Source: Coriaria nepalensis
Lineage: Eukaryota > Streptophyta > Magnoliopsida > Cucurbitales > Coriariaceae
Assembly: GCA_027186245.1 (NCBI GenBank)
Contig: CP114500.1
Location: 3,110,001 to 3,174,000 of the forward strand
DNA: 64,000 nucleotides
Reading direction: 5' to 3'
A program made the position numbers and the translations under genes. The notes under the pieces were generated by a model. It ran no database searches and was not told the DNA's origin. It saw only the letters and a list, made by a program, of their open reading frames with translations. Below are positions 12,193-23,589 of this stretch, piece by piece; within the stretch, counting starts at the first letter, position 1; every line of letters starts with the position of its first letter.

Positions 12193-12231
<39 letters not shown>
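12193..12231. repeat. (ATT)n microsatellite
   Basis: About thirteen consecutive TTA/ATT triplets, uninterrupted until TTATTATTCC. Confidence 0.9.
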
Positions 12232-12762
12232 TATTATTCCAAGTATACGTTACTTGTTTGGGTCTCCTTAGATCAAAATTATTAGGAGTGGATAATAGTT
12301 ACGTAAGAGATTTTGATAGAATGGTAGTGATTTATGAATGGGATGGTTGGGATTTGATTGATTTTCGTAAATATAATTTATTTTTAAAATATTTATTTAT
12401 GAATAATTCAAATATTTTAGTTTTGATATGATGTGAATTTAAAGAGTAAATGATAATAAATTTTAAGTAGCCGATAAAATAAATATAAGAAAATATATAA
12501 TATGAATATACTTAAATTGCTTAATTTATATAGATGTTTTTTTTTATATATATAATTAAAAAAAGCACTAAAAAAATAACAATACTCATCGGTTCAAAAA
12601 TCTTGTGTATATATATATATATATATGATGTATAGGGAACGATATTTTATCGGTATTAAAAATTAATATCGATATTTAATCTGAGAACTCCTATCAAGAT
12701 TTTGAGAATTTGATCATCCTTAAAAATTATATGTTATTATGTATACATCTTTATTACATACA

Positions 12763-12814
12763 TTACAATGTTACGTACTATTTACAATGTTACGTACTAT
12801 TTACAATGTTACGT
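12763..12814. repeat. 19-bp tandem repeat, about 2.7 copies
   Basis: The unit TTACAATGTTACGTACTAT occurs at 12763 and 12782, with a third partial copy from 12801. Confidence 0.9.
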
Positions 12815-12863
12815 CTCTATCCTCTATCTAAGTTGGTTCTCATCCTCAGAGGGAGCTTGTTGT

Positions 12864-12864
<1 letters not shown>

Positions 12865-12898
<34 letters not shown>
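12865..12898. repeat. Poly-T run of 34 bases
   Basis: Uninterrupted thymines. Possibly the poly-A tail trace of an inserted retro-sequence on the minus strand, or a simple homopolymer. Confidence 0.85.
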
Positions 12899-12899
<1 letters not shown>

Positions 12900-13389
12900 A
12901 AGTTTGGTGGGCCATGGATCTAATCCATGTTGGCATGGGATGTGGGCCATCCTTTTTTTGGTTGAAGCTCGTAGCGATGTTTCGGATTATGTCTCAAGAC
13001 TTTTAACTCTTCAGTTTACCTTTATTATTATTATTATTTATTTATTTTTTCCTTTTTTGGTGGCATAGGAAAAAAGATTAGGCGCCGCCTTTTGTTGACT
13101 TTCTTTCCGTTTTCTTAGGCGTTAAGTGATTCAAACAAAATTCCAAAATTCCACCAACTTGTTCAAGCAACTTGGTATATATCATCGCTTCAACTTGTAT
13201 GACAAACTTTACATTACCACCGTTAACGTGTGATTTTGATTATGTAAAAGTTGTATATGTCACTCTTTTTTTTCTCACTTAACTAGACAAACACGGAAGA
13301 GAATTATTAGAATTTGGATAAACTTTAAAACTGACGTTTAGAAATAATCTGTTGAGTAAACTGAAGTTCTGAAAATGTAGGGCAAATTT

Positions 13390-14310
13390 TACTTAATCCT
13401 CTCAATTTACCAAGTGTCTTGTAAACTCTTTTTCAACTTTAGATTATTAATTTTTTTATATTTTTAGTTCTTAAATTTTATTCTTATATTATTTAGCCCA
13501 CATTGTTATTGTAAACCCGTTTTTCGTCGATCCCTCCCTGCACCACCCTCCACCAATCCTTCCACCACCGCTGCCTTTTTACCATGGTTATAAGAAATAA
13601 TCAAAATATTTTAATTTTTACCAAACAAAAATTTTATTTTTATTTGTCCATATGAGTAACTTCATTTTTATATTTCAATATAATTTTAATAATTATTCAT
13701 GTATTCTTTAAAACTTCTCTCTAAAAGAAAAGAAAAAAAAAATTGAGTTTCAGATGATTCGACCAGGATCTAATGAGAGAGAGAGAAAGAGGGGGATATA
13801 TATATATAGAGAGAGAGAGAGTTATTTTTCGACGGTGAATGGTATAGTGTGGAGGAATGTAGAGAAAATTGTTTTAGTAGTGAATAAAAATGAAAAATAA
13901 TTACAAGTAAGATTGAAAATATAAAAATAAAAGTTAAATGTATAAAAATAAATGTAAGATATTTATTTGATCAAGTTTAAAATTTTAAATTATTTTCTAT
14001 GATGATTAAAGGCAGCAGTGGCGGAGGGATTTATGTAAGTAGTGGTGTTGGAATTCATCTCACATCGCTTAAGTAGATGATCTCTAGTTGATTTATAAAT
14101 CAAAAATTTCGTCTTTCTTTACAAAACTTTTTAAGAGAAGAAACTATTATATTTATACAGTTATTAATGAATGAGTTGATTATGTTAAAATAATAAAGTA
14201 TATTAAATAGTATAATAATAAAATTTTAAGATTAAAAATATAAAAAAATAAATAATTTAAAATTGAAAAAGAGTTTATAAAATATCTGAAGGAATTTAAT
14301 ATTTATATAA
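13390..14310. mobile_element. Long inverted-repeat (hairpin) element, non-coding
   Basis: The segment around 13425-13490 (TAAACTCTTTTTCAACTTTA, then a TTTTTTTATATTTTTAG stretch) reappears as its reverse complement around 14220-14285, with roughly 80-85 percent identity by eye over 65-70 bases. Between the arms lie about 730 bases of AT-rich DNA with GA repeats near 13778-13822. There is no transposase. Long arms around a non-coding core fit a MITE or a non-autonomous Mutator-like element. Exact ends and a target duplication were not resolved. Confidence 0.55.
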
Positions 14311-14668
14311 TCAAAGTGGTATCTTTAATACGGTAGTAGTTTAGAGAATTTTTTTAATACGGTGATAATTTGAGAAAATTATGTATGATTTGACTTTAAA
14401 TGTATAAACTGACTAATATGTATAGACTTATAGTACGTGGCACTGATGATGATCCGACGAAATTCTTGAGAGCTAGTTAGTTGAACTACAATGGAAGCTG
14501 CTGTAAAATCTGTATAAACACTGTTTGATCAAACTGAAAGAACCATTCGATCTTATTACTTTCCTTACATATATATGTATATACATATATAATAGACTTT
14601 CAGACATGTTTTTTTTTTGGGAGTTGTTAGAAGAAAATTAAAAAATTAGAAGAGGTTGGCAAGCAATA

Positions 14669-14789
14669 CCGAATTCAGTGAACTTACGCATATCTTTTGT
14701 TCTTTGATTCAATGATCTGGTGGGTCCAATTCCGAATTCAGTGAACTTATGCATGCTTTGTTCTTTGATTCAATGATCTGGTGGGTCCA
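14669..14789. repeat. Tandem duplication of about 60 bp
   Basis: The block from CCGAATTCAGTGAACTTA to GGTGGGTCCA occurs at 14669-14728 and again at 14732-14789. The second copy lacks two bases and carries a few substitutions. It is a recent local duplication in intergenic DNA. Confidence 0.92.
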
Positions 14790-15301
14790 TCTGGATTTCG
14801 AAACTGCTTCTATGTTTCCTTTTTTGCTTTGCTTAACAGCTTATGTTTTTTTTCTTTTGAGTATGTTTGGTCGGAGGGGAGTCGGGGAATAGGATTTCAT
14901 CGAAAAAAAAAAGTGAAAGAGGGAATATATCATAAAATTATTTTTAAATGTTTGTATATTTTTTTTAGTAAAAAAAAAAAAAAGAAAATTAATTTATATT
15001 TATTATTTAGATATATTTATTAAAAAAATAAAATAAATATTTTAATAGATTTATAATTTTATTTATTAATAATAAATATCTAATTAAATAATAAAATTAA
15101 TATAATAAAAATATTTAATTCTACTCTCATTTTAAATAAATAAACTCTTTAACTTTTTTCTTTTTAGACAGCTACATGCTAAAAGCACATGTTAAATTGA
15201 TTGTGCTGATTTGGGTGTAATAAGTAATAATAACACATGTTTCCTTGATTCTACTTATTTGTGTGTAAAGTCAAAGTCGAAGAAGCTAATCATCAATCAT
15301 T

Positions 15302-15305
<4 letters not shown>

Positions 15306-15342
<37 letters not shown>
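15306..15342. repeat. (TA)n microsatellite
   Basis: Uninterrupted TA dinucleotides immediately outside the inverted-repeat element that begins near 15361. Confidence 0.9.
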
Positions 15343-15346
<4 letters not shown>

Positions 15347-15360
15347 CTAAAAAAAATAAA

Positions 15361-15970
15361 AAAATAAACTCTCAACGCCCCCAAATCGCTAGTGTTAGCG
15401 GATTTCACTATTAAGTTCACCGACTGCATATAGTAAATTTTGTTTTATTCATTTTACCCCCTAAACTTCTAAAATAAGAAATATAGCCCCTTCAAACTTC
15501 CAGAAATCTAGGAATTAATCCATTATTTTGTATTTAAAGGTAAGTAGCTCAAATCACATGATGATGGGGTGTGTCACATCAACATAAAATTTAAAAATAA
15601 ATAAAAATAAAAAGTTATTACCAAAAACCTACTTATTTAATTAATTTATTTTATCCAAAAATATTAATTGTGAAATACTTTTAGGATTAAATGAATAAAT
15701 TAAATATGAGGATTCTAATTAAAAATTTTAAATATTTGAAAAAAATTATATATATTGAAGTGACCTGTCCAACTTGCATGTTAGGTTAGTTCCTAATTTT
15801 ATGAAAGTTTGAAGTGTGATAATTTTTTTTTCAAACTTTAGGTGGATAAATCTGATTTTCTCTAAAATTGAAGGGTTAAAATAAGATTCTTTTTGTCTTT
15901 TAGGGCAGTGCAACTAAAGGGTCAAATCCACTACTTTAACGATTTTGGGGTTGGAATTTGTTTATTTTTA
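15361..15970. mobile_element. Hairpin-like terminal inverted repeat element
   Basis: The left end AATAAACTCTCAACGCCCCC, continuing with AAATCGCTAGTG and GCGGATTT, is matched at the right end in reverse complement (AATAAACAAATTCCAACCCC, then AAAATCG and GTGGATTT). The similarity continues inward for more than 100 bases through ACCCCCTAAACTTCTAAAAT versus its counterpart near 15860-15900. The element is about 610 bp with no coding capacity. It fits a non-autonomous TIR element or MITE. It abuts the TA microsatellite on the left. Confidence 0.6.
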
Positions 15971-17119
15971 AACTTTAAGTGTTTAAAAAGGGTTTTAAGG
16001 GGGTTTTTAAAAATATTTTTTAGTTTGTTTCATCAAAGTTAAAGGGGTTGTAACCCCAAGCACATTGGCAAGTGGCCAGACAAATCATATCAATATGCAA
16101 CCAAAATGGAGTAACAAAGTAAGACGCAAGTGAAAAGCTTAATGATTGATGGATGGCAGTGAGTCAGTGACTTTGTTCAACATAAGATTTTGATTTCTTT
16201 TTTGTTCAAAATCAAAATCACAAAAGCAAAAGCCTGTTCTGTTGTCAGAATAGAGTTCATAAATTTGTGACAAAACAAAGATAAAATAAGATAGCTGATC
16301 AGTAAATCGTTTTTGAACTGCTTTCTTTTTGAACTGCTTTCTTTTTTCCTTTACTTGTTATATTAGAATGTGAACTTATATTCCTTATGCTCTGTCCAGA
16401 ATGAGAAAGAGTAAAGATGTCCTCCCTATTTTTCTGGGTATCAGCTAGCTGAAATTCGTAGTGTATGTTCATTTCAGTATGAGAGAGAGCAAAGAATAAT
16501 CCTTTTTCCATTAATGATTAAACATTGATTATAATCATTAAATAGTAGAGCTAAGACTAACTTAACTCAAGTAATACTCTAATTGTCAACTAACTATACA
16601 TAGTTAAATCTCCAACTAACAGTAACAGCTAACTAATATTAACTAACTGAAAAATTCTAACTATACAAGTAACATCCCCTTAAGCTTATGTTTTAAAGAT
16701 ATCTAAAACATGAAGCTCACGTCAGAGTCTTTTCCTCAAATATTCGGTTTTTCAAAGCACTTATAAATGTCTATATATCTCTGCTTAATAATGGAGCTTT
16801 CTTTCATGAGATATTAAATTATGTGAAGAACTCTTCCCCTTATCATGACTCGGATTTATTAAAAAAGTTTACTTCTTCTCCAGCTAAGTCGCCTGACCCC
16901 TTCTCTCGATTTGCTTCAAGTACAATTTCAACACCACAATCGGTGGGCCTAGTTCATGCACATTGGCTCACTTCTAATTCCACTCAGCTTGACGAGTTGC
17001 CCACCTCCTCGCCCAACATGCCATCGGCCCTATCTTTTTCTGATTGGGTATTTAGAAAAAGAAATAGTTAGATTCTAAAATTTAATATAATATCATAGGT
17101 AAACCCAATATGGTATCTC

Positions 17120-18400
17120 AGATAAATATTTCATTACATATACTCATTCCATTAGAGTGAATAGAGATGTTATATTCCATGAAAATGCATTCCCTTTCTC
17201 ATCCTTACCACCTGAAAATCCTTTAATCCCTTCTCCAAATTATTTCACTGACAATGAAATCACTCTTAATCCTCCTCATATCGATCATATTGATTCTCAA
17301 CTATCTATATTGCCTTCCCTTACCATACCATCTATATCATAATATACACACATCAATTCCTATATCCACACAATCTGTCCATACTGCTCCTACTAGAAAG
17401 TCCACTCGCCTAACTAAACCAGCAACTCTAAGGACTACATCATGCCCCCTAAATACAATGCTAATCTTACTTATTCCATTCCCTATCCTTTATCAATGTT
17501 ATCACTTATGATCATTTGTCATCAATACGCCACTGCTTTACTTCATCTGTTTCTCAAATTTTTGAACCTCAATCCTATTCTAAGGTCATTAAGGATGAAA
17601 GCTAAATAGATGCCATAAACTCAGAAATTAATGCTTTAGAAACAAATGGCACATGGCAGCTTGTCCCTTTCTTTACCTACAGGAAAGAAAGCAATCAGAT
17701 CAAAATGGGTGTACAAGATAAAGCTTAAATCTAATGAATCTATTGAATGGTTTAAGGCAAGATTACTGGCGAAAGGTTACAATTAAAAGGAAGGGGTAGA
17801 TTACACTTACACATTCTCTCCACTGGTGAAAATGGTGACTGTCAGAACAATACTTGATTTAGTTTATGTAAACGAGTAGACATTATACCAAATGGATGTG
17901 TATAATGACCTCTTACAATGGGACTTACACAAAGAGGTCTATATGTCAATTCCTCAGAGATATCCATTTAAGGGGGAGAAACATGTTTGCCGATTGATCG
18001 ATTCCCTCTATGGACTCAAACTAGCTTCCAGACAGTGGCATTCTTAGTTCAGTGGGGCACTACTTCAAGGTGGTGTCATCCAGTCTCAAAATGATCACTC
18101 CTTGTTTACAAAGAAGACTCCTACCTCTTTCACAAAGAAGACTCCTACCTCATATTTGAATTCTAAATTTCATATCAAGGACTTAGGACTATTGAAATAT
18201 TTTCTTGGTCTAGAGAGGCAGACGCAACAAGTCTGGCATCTCACTTTGCCAACATAAATATGCTCTAGAATTACTTTCAGAAATCAGTCTCCCTATTGCA
18301 TGTCCTTGCTTTGTTCCCATGGATCAGAATTTGAAGATCACTTATGTGGAATATGACAAGTTGGAAGAAAGAAATTTGCAGAGACTTTATTTTGGTGAAT
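17120..18400 (+). mobile_element. Degenerate Ty1/copia retrotransposon fragment (integrase end to reverse transcriptase)
   Basis: Conserved copia signatures are present in several frames. RDVIFHENAFPF near 17162 is the end of the integrase region. PTRKSTRLTKP near 17385 is the linker before reverse transcriptase. INSEINALETNGTWQLVP near 17610, KSNESIEWFKARLLAKGYN near 17730 and EGVDYTYTFSPLVKM near 17800 are reverse transcriptase. LGLLKYFLGLERQTQQ near 18185 and a KYALELLSEISLP-like frame near 18255 follow. Frames are broken by stops and shifts throughout and no LTR pair was found, so the element is dead and truncated. DNA from 16299 to 17100 may belong to the same element but is not diagnostic. 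Confidence 0.85.
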
Positions 18401-18624
18401 CATTCAGATCAAGTCAATTCAAAAAAATCATTAACATTCTGTTTACTTAGTATTTTATGATTAATTTAAGTTAAACTCTTTCTCTAAATCCGATCCAAGT
18501 AAGATTTTCCACGGGTTTAATTCATCCAAAGTAACTTCTTTTATAAGTAACTTCTTTTTTGGCCCAAGAAATTCTGCTAGCGGCCCAAAAAAGAAGGGAG
18601 GGGGGAAATCACTAATCTCTTTTC

Positions 18625-18702
18625 TACTATAAATTTGGCTACAAACTGAAGGGCTTACAGATAACTACGGAATACAAAATGGCTGATGGACTCCCTCCAA
18701 AA
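18625..18702 (+). other. Candidate orphan promoter and first exon
   Basis: CTATAAATTT at about 18628 resembles a TATA box. About 40 bases downstream an ATG at 18679 opens a frame of 8 codons (MADGLPPK) that runs directly into a strong splice donor AAAA|GTGAGT at 18703. No matching downstream exon is recognised. This is either the abandoned 5' end of a gene interrupted by mobile DNA, or coincidence. Confidence 0.2.
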
Positions 18703-19431
18703 GTGAGTCCTTATTCATCTTGACTCATATCTGAATATATGTAATACTCACTAATCAGATATTAAATATGCACTATCCACCTGTTGATTGTGTAATAGAT
18801 ACACTACATTCAGCCACCTTATTGAAAATTACATTCCAAAGATTTGTTTTTCATATTCTTACGTAATGATGTCCAAAACTTTGATACAAATTTATAAACC
18901 TTTTGAAAGCTCTTACCAACTTATTACCTTATAATAATTACATTCTATTTTCCATCTCTACGGTTTCTAATAATCAGAGTTAAAAAATGGATGGAATTTG
19001 TAGAAACACGGGTGATATCAAAACTATAAGAACCTTCGTTAGAATTCGAAATGAAATGTAAAGAATCTTCACTAGACGGGAACCTTTAGGTTACATTTGC
19101 TTCGATTATTTAGTAGGAATTGAATGATTTTTTTATTTTTCATACTTTGATTCAAAAAATGATAGTAGGAATAAATTATTCGTTCATTCTCACAAAAATA
19201 AGATCTTTAGTGAAAATCAATCTAATTACTCATAATTTTTTCAATCTTAGAATATTATACTTTAATCCATTCTTATTTCTTAAAAAATATTATTAAAAAA
19301 TTAGGATGGGTAAAAATAGATTTTTAATAAAAGATTAAGGATTGGTTTATAATTTGTTAATAGTTATAGAGAAAATTTTAATTATATTTAGGATGGACAT
19401 TTAATGATTTATTTATGGATAAATTCATTTT

Positions 19432-20853
19432 TTTAGGCCATATGTAATACAATTCTTCATTGTGTAGTCTCATTGCAATTTTTTTAACTCTATATAGTTT
19501 AAATGAGATTTTCTTAGTTGTTCTAATCAATTTTTTACTATTTTTTTTATCCTTAATGTTTTATTATTTATATTTTTTCTCTATTAATTTAGGATAAACT
19601 AGTATTTAGGCTCTCAAATTGTATAAAACTACAAGTAGCCTCTAGAATAAAGAAAACAAGTATAAGCCCTCCAAAATTTAAAAAAAATAGGATAAAACCT
19701 CTCTTTTGAAAATATTGACTATATATAATGATGTGGCATACCTAATCATTGTGCCATGTCATTAAATATGATATAATTTGTTATTTTTCTCATTTAAAAC
19801 TTAATAACTTTATTTTATTATATTTTTACCCACTTAAATTAAATTTTACTTTTTGCTTATTTAATTTCCACCCCAATTAATTATTTTCTTTTAAATAAAA
19901 AATTTATTTTTTCATTAAATGAAAATTTTAGGGGGAAACAATTGAATCTCGACTTGATTTCTTGGAAAAAAAATGGATCGAAATAATTTGATATTATTTT
20001 GTGAAAAAAATCAATCGAAACAATCTAATTTTTTCATGAAATATTCAAATAAAATCAAATTTTTGTTATAAATCAGACCAGATCGATTCCGCTCTCCCTT
20101 GCAAAGAACCAAATTCGGTTAATCTTTTTCATTACGATGACCCGAGTAAAAAAAAAAAAAAAACTCAATTGAGGGATGCCTGCTCGATGGAGGTGGAGGT
20201 CTACTTCGAATAGACCTCCCTCAATGGAGTTTTTTTTTTTGGGATCGGGGTCATCTTAAATAAGGAGGTGAACTAGATTTGGTTCTTCTTAAGGAAGAAC
20301 AGGTCATCCCGGTTAGGTTTATAACAAAAATTTGATTCTATTTGAATATTTCGAAAAAAAAAATTGAATATTTTCGATCAATTTTTCTTGCAAAAAAATA
20401 AAATAAAATTATAGTATTTCGATCTGTTTTTTTTTTTTTGAGAAATTAGGCCGAGATTCTTTTTCCCCCGCTAAAATTTTCATTCAAAGAAAAAAATAAA
20501 TTTTGGATTTAAAGAAAAATACTTAATTAGGACGGAAATTAAATAAGCAAATATAATAAATAATATTATTACGTTTCAAATATAAAAAAATAATAAATTA
20601 TATCATATGGATGACATTGTACATGCTACATCATCAAATATGGTTAATATTTTTAATATAGAGACTTTATCCTAAAATTTTTAAAAATGTTTGGGCACTT
20701 AAACTAGTTTTCTTTATTCGAGAGGTTTAATTGTATTTTGATACTATTTGAGAGGCTAAATGCTAGTTTATCCTAAATTAATATGGGAAGAAGATAAAAA
20801 TAATGAAAAATTTAGAATAAAAAATTAATAGAAAAATTATAAGATGGCCTAAA
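19432..20853. mobile_element. Large imperfect palindrome (long inverted-repeat element)
   Basis: The region folds back on itself about a centre near 20207, where AGGTCTACTTCGAATAGACCT is itself almost palindromic. TTAGGATAAACTAGTATTTA near 19590 is answered by TAAATGCTAGTTTATCCTAA near 20760. CATGAAATATTCAAATAAAA near 20035 is answered near 20335, and the segment around 19920-19990 by one near 20385-20480. A 10-bp TTTAGGCCAT at 19432 is answered by ATGGCCTAAA at 20844, and I use these as provisional ends. There is no transposase. A transcript across it would form a very long hairpin, so it may be a small-RNA source. Arm pairing by eye is imperfect, with indels totalling some tens of bases. 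Confidence 0.65.
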
Positions 20854-21770
20854 CCCCGTGAAAGGAGGAACTGTTGGTAGTAAATTAAATAGAATTTTGA
20901 CCCTTCAAGTTCTCCAAATCGCCATAGGGAAGAACAAAATAGAAATTTACTGAAATCGACATTTTAACTTAACAGAAGAGTCTCGTGAATCTGGAACGTA
21001 CATTTTCTTAATCATGGAGTTTCTTTAAGTGGGGTAGCTTTCTTTTCTGTTCGTTTGCCGAGAGAATTTGGTAATTTTCACTTGGGTTTTGAATTTTGCA
21101 TGCTCTTTTCTCTTACTACCGCAACTGCGTACGTACTTACTCTAGAAGTTTCAGATAACGTTCGTTATAGTTTATACGGATTTACAGAGTTAAAAAAAGA
21201 TATAAATTAGTGGGCCCGGCCCGTGAAAGAAGGGACTATAAAGCCCGTGCCCGACCGCGTCTGTTAGCATGGGCCCAAGTACGGACAAAAAATCCCCTGC
21301 TTGATGCCTGATGGATTCTAACTTGTAAAAGATTCACGGGTTCCTTTTATAATCTCTCCTCATCCTTCTACAAAAAGCTGGGGGACCACTTTTGCTGCAT
21401 GGTAAATTTTGATCGGACGGCCTAGGTTTATCCGATTAAGCTTTGTTTTTCAGTGTATGAGCATAACTAAACTAAAAAATCTTGTCTGGATTTCATGCAA
21501 AAGTAAAAGCAGAAAAAAACGTTGTTTTAATCTCATAACTCGACAATAATTTTCCCTACCAGATTTAACCTTTTTCAATCATTTCTTGTCGTGGACCCAG
21601 CTTAGTTGTCGCGATCAAAATGCAAAATAAGGGTCCTATAATTAAAATACTACGTCAGTTGCTCACATGCAAGGTGGTGTTATATCATTACGAACCATAT
21701 AATAATTATAAGGTCTGTTCGGTAATTTATACCCCAAAATTTCATATTACGATTTTTCTTCTTCCGACTG

Positions 21771-21782
21771 TATATATATAAA
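21771..21782 (+). promoter_or_regulatory. Probable TATA box of the aspartic protease gene
   Basis: TATATATATAAA lies about 107 bases before the ATG at 21889, a normal spacing for a plant TATA box with a leader of some 75 bases. Confidence 0.5.
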
Positions 21783-21888
21783 CGCGTTCTAGCTTCTAAG
21801 CTCTCCATGCACACTAAGCAGCCTATACTCTATACTATTATAGTCCACTCAACTCGATCCGGTGGACGAGTCAAACTCAGCCCGATTC

Positions 21889-23211
21889 ATGGATCCGAAA
21901 CTCACGATTCTTTTCTTGTCACTCTTAATCTCCGCCGTGAAGTCTTATGATCCTTGCGCCTCCCCATCATCGGACGCCTCTGCGGGGCTATCGGTGATTC
22001 CGATCTACAGCAAATGCTCTCCTTACAGCCCACCCAAGGAGGACTCGTCATGGACCCAAACCGTCATCAACATGGCCTCCGAAGACCCGTCAAGGGTCCA
22101 ATACTTATCAAGCCTCGTGGCCCAAAAGACCACCTCATCACCAATCGCGTCGGGCCAGCAAGTTCTTGGTACAGGCAACTACGTGGTCCGTGTCAAACTT
22201 GGTACACCTAGTCAACTCTTTTTCATGGTCTTAGACACAGGTAATGACGCCACCTGGGTCCCATGTTCGGGATGCACCGGTTGCTCCAACACCACATTTT
22301 CACCCACAACGTCGTCGTCTTACGGACCATTAGAGTGCTCCAAACCCGAATGCGCTCAGGCCCGTGGGCTCTCATGCACCGCCACTGGATCCGTTGAATA
22401 CTGCTCCTTCAACCAATCGTACGGTGGAGATTCATCGTTCTCAGCAAGTCTCGTTCAAGATTCACTCCGTTTAGCTAACGATATAATCCCAAACTACTCT
22501 TTCGGTTGCATCAACTCAATCTCCGGCGGGTCAATCCCACCCCAGGGACTGTTGGGCTTGGGCCGGGGTCCATTGTCACTTCTCTCACAATCCGGTTCAC
22601 TCTACTCCGGCGTTTTCTCGTACTGTCTCCCAAGTTTCAAATCATACTTCTTTTCTGGGTCACTCAAACTCGGCCCAGTGAGCCAGCCCAAGAAAATCCG
22701 GACCACTCCACTGCTCCGTAACCCACACAGACCATCACTCTACTACGTCAACCTCACCGGAATCAGCGTGGGCCGTGTACTCGTTCCCATTGCGCCGGAA
22801 CTCCTCGCCTTCAACCCAACCACCGGCGCCGGTACCGTCATAGACTCCGGCACGGTGATAACCCGTTTCGTACAACCGATTTACACGGCGATCCGAGATG
22901 AGTTCAGAAAACAAGTAAAATCCGAGTCGTATTCAGCGTTAGGAGCGTTCGACACGTGTTTCGCGGCGAGTAGTGATGTTGCCGTCCCGGCTATAATGTT
23001 GCATCTAGAAGGGTTGGATTTAGCGTTACCTACGCAAAACAGTTTGATTCATAGCAGCTCTGGCTCGCTTGCTTGTCTGGCCATGGCGGCGGCTCCTAAC
23101 AATGTGAACGCGGGCTTGAATGTGTGGGCTAATTATCAGCAACAGAATCTTCGTGTTTTGTTTGATGTCGCTAATTCTCGTTTGGGAATTGCTCGCGAGC
23201 TTTGCAACTAG
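21889..23211 (+). CDS. Nepenthesin-type aspartic protease, secreted (AED3-like)
   Basis: This single-exon gene encodes a 440-residue pepsin-family (A1B) protease. The ATG at 21889 is the first ATG in frame; the open frame extends upstream only to a GTG. A signal peptide is visible at residues 1-19 (hydrophobic LTILFLSLLISAV), followed by a propeptide to about residue 95 and then the mature domain from GTGNYVVRVKLGTP. The two catalytic aspartates lie in VLDTGND (Asp116) and VIDSGT (Asp319). Tyr178 in QSYGG is the likely flap tyrosine. The Cys-rich insertion after the first active site (CSGCTGCS and further cysteines to about 172) is the nepenthesin-type feature. The first motif reads DTGND rather than DTGSS, as in the apoplastic AED3/CND41-like group. 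It probably acts in the cell wall or apoplast. The exact substrate is unknown. Confidence 0.93.
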   Translation: MDPKLTILFLSLLISAVKSYDPCASPSSDASAGLSVIPIYSKCSPYSPPKEDSSWTQTVINMASEDPSRVQYLSSLVAQKTTSSPIASGQQVLGTGNYVVRVKLGTPSQLFFMVLDTGNDATWVPCSGCTGCSNTTFSPTTSSSYGPLECSKPECAQARGLSCTATGSVEYCSFNQSYGGDSSFSASLVQDSLRLANDIIPNYSFGCINSISGGSIPPQGLLGLGRGPLSLLSQSGSLYSGVFSYCLPSFKSYFFSGSLKLGPVSQPKKIRTTPLLRNPHRPSLYYVNLTGISVGRVLVPIAPELLAFNPTTGAGTVIDSGTVITRFVQPIYTAIRDEFRKQVKSESYSALGAFDTCFAASSDVAVPAIMLHLEGLDLALPTQNSLIHSSSGSLACLAMAAAPNNVNAGLNVWANYQQQNLRVLFDVANSRLGIARELCN

Positions 23212-23589
23212 AACTAAGTTAGATCTGTATTTTCTCTATTTACTATCCGGTGAAATTGTAGCTGAATCGACGATCCAAACAAGAGGGTCTGTTAAATTCC
23301 ATGCATTATTCTGGTACCTTAATAAATGAAATATATATACGATTCTATCAAACCAGTCATAATTTTATTTATCGCATATACTATTTATATACATGTCATT
23401 TCCATTTATTCATTCATTCATGAGATCCATGAAATGAGGATAAAAAAAGAAAAAGAAAAATATAATATCATGAATCTTAGATATCTATATATAATAAATA
23501 ATATAAATTTATATAACTCCCTCTCCCCAAAAAAAAAAAATAATCTGTACAGAAAAACGAAGTCATTATTCATTAAATTTATTTTATCC

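Larger units (their letters stand above)
11448..13380. other. Intergenic DNA with simple repeats
   Basis: The first few hundred bases are the AHL 3' region. No gene is seen beyond it. Visible repeats are an (ATT)n tract at 12193-12231, a 19-bp tandem unit at 12763-12814 and an uninterrupted T34 run at 12865-12898. The only longer open frame (12710-13006) is formed across the 19-bp repeats and the poly-T, so it is not a gene. Confidence 0.6.

Noticed and set aside
12710..13006. Open frame of 98 codons with a poly-Phe run
   Set aside because: Created by the 19-bp tandem repeat and the T34 homopolymer.
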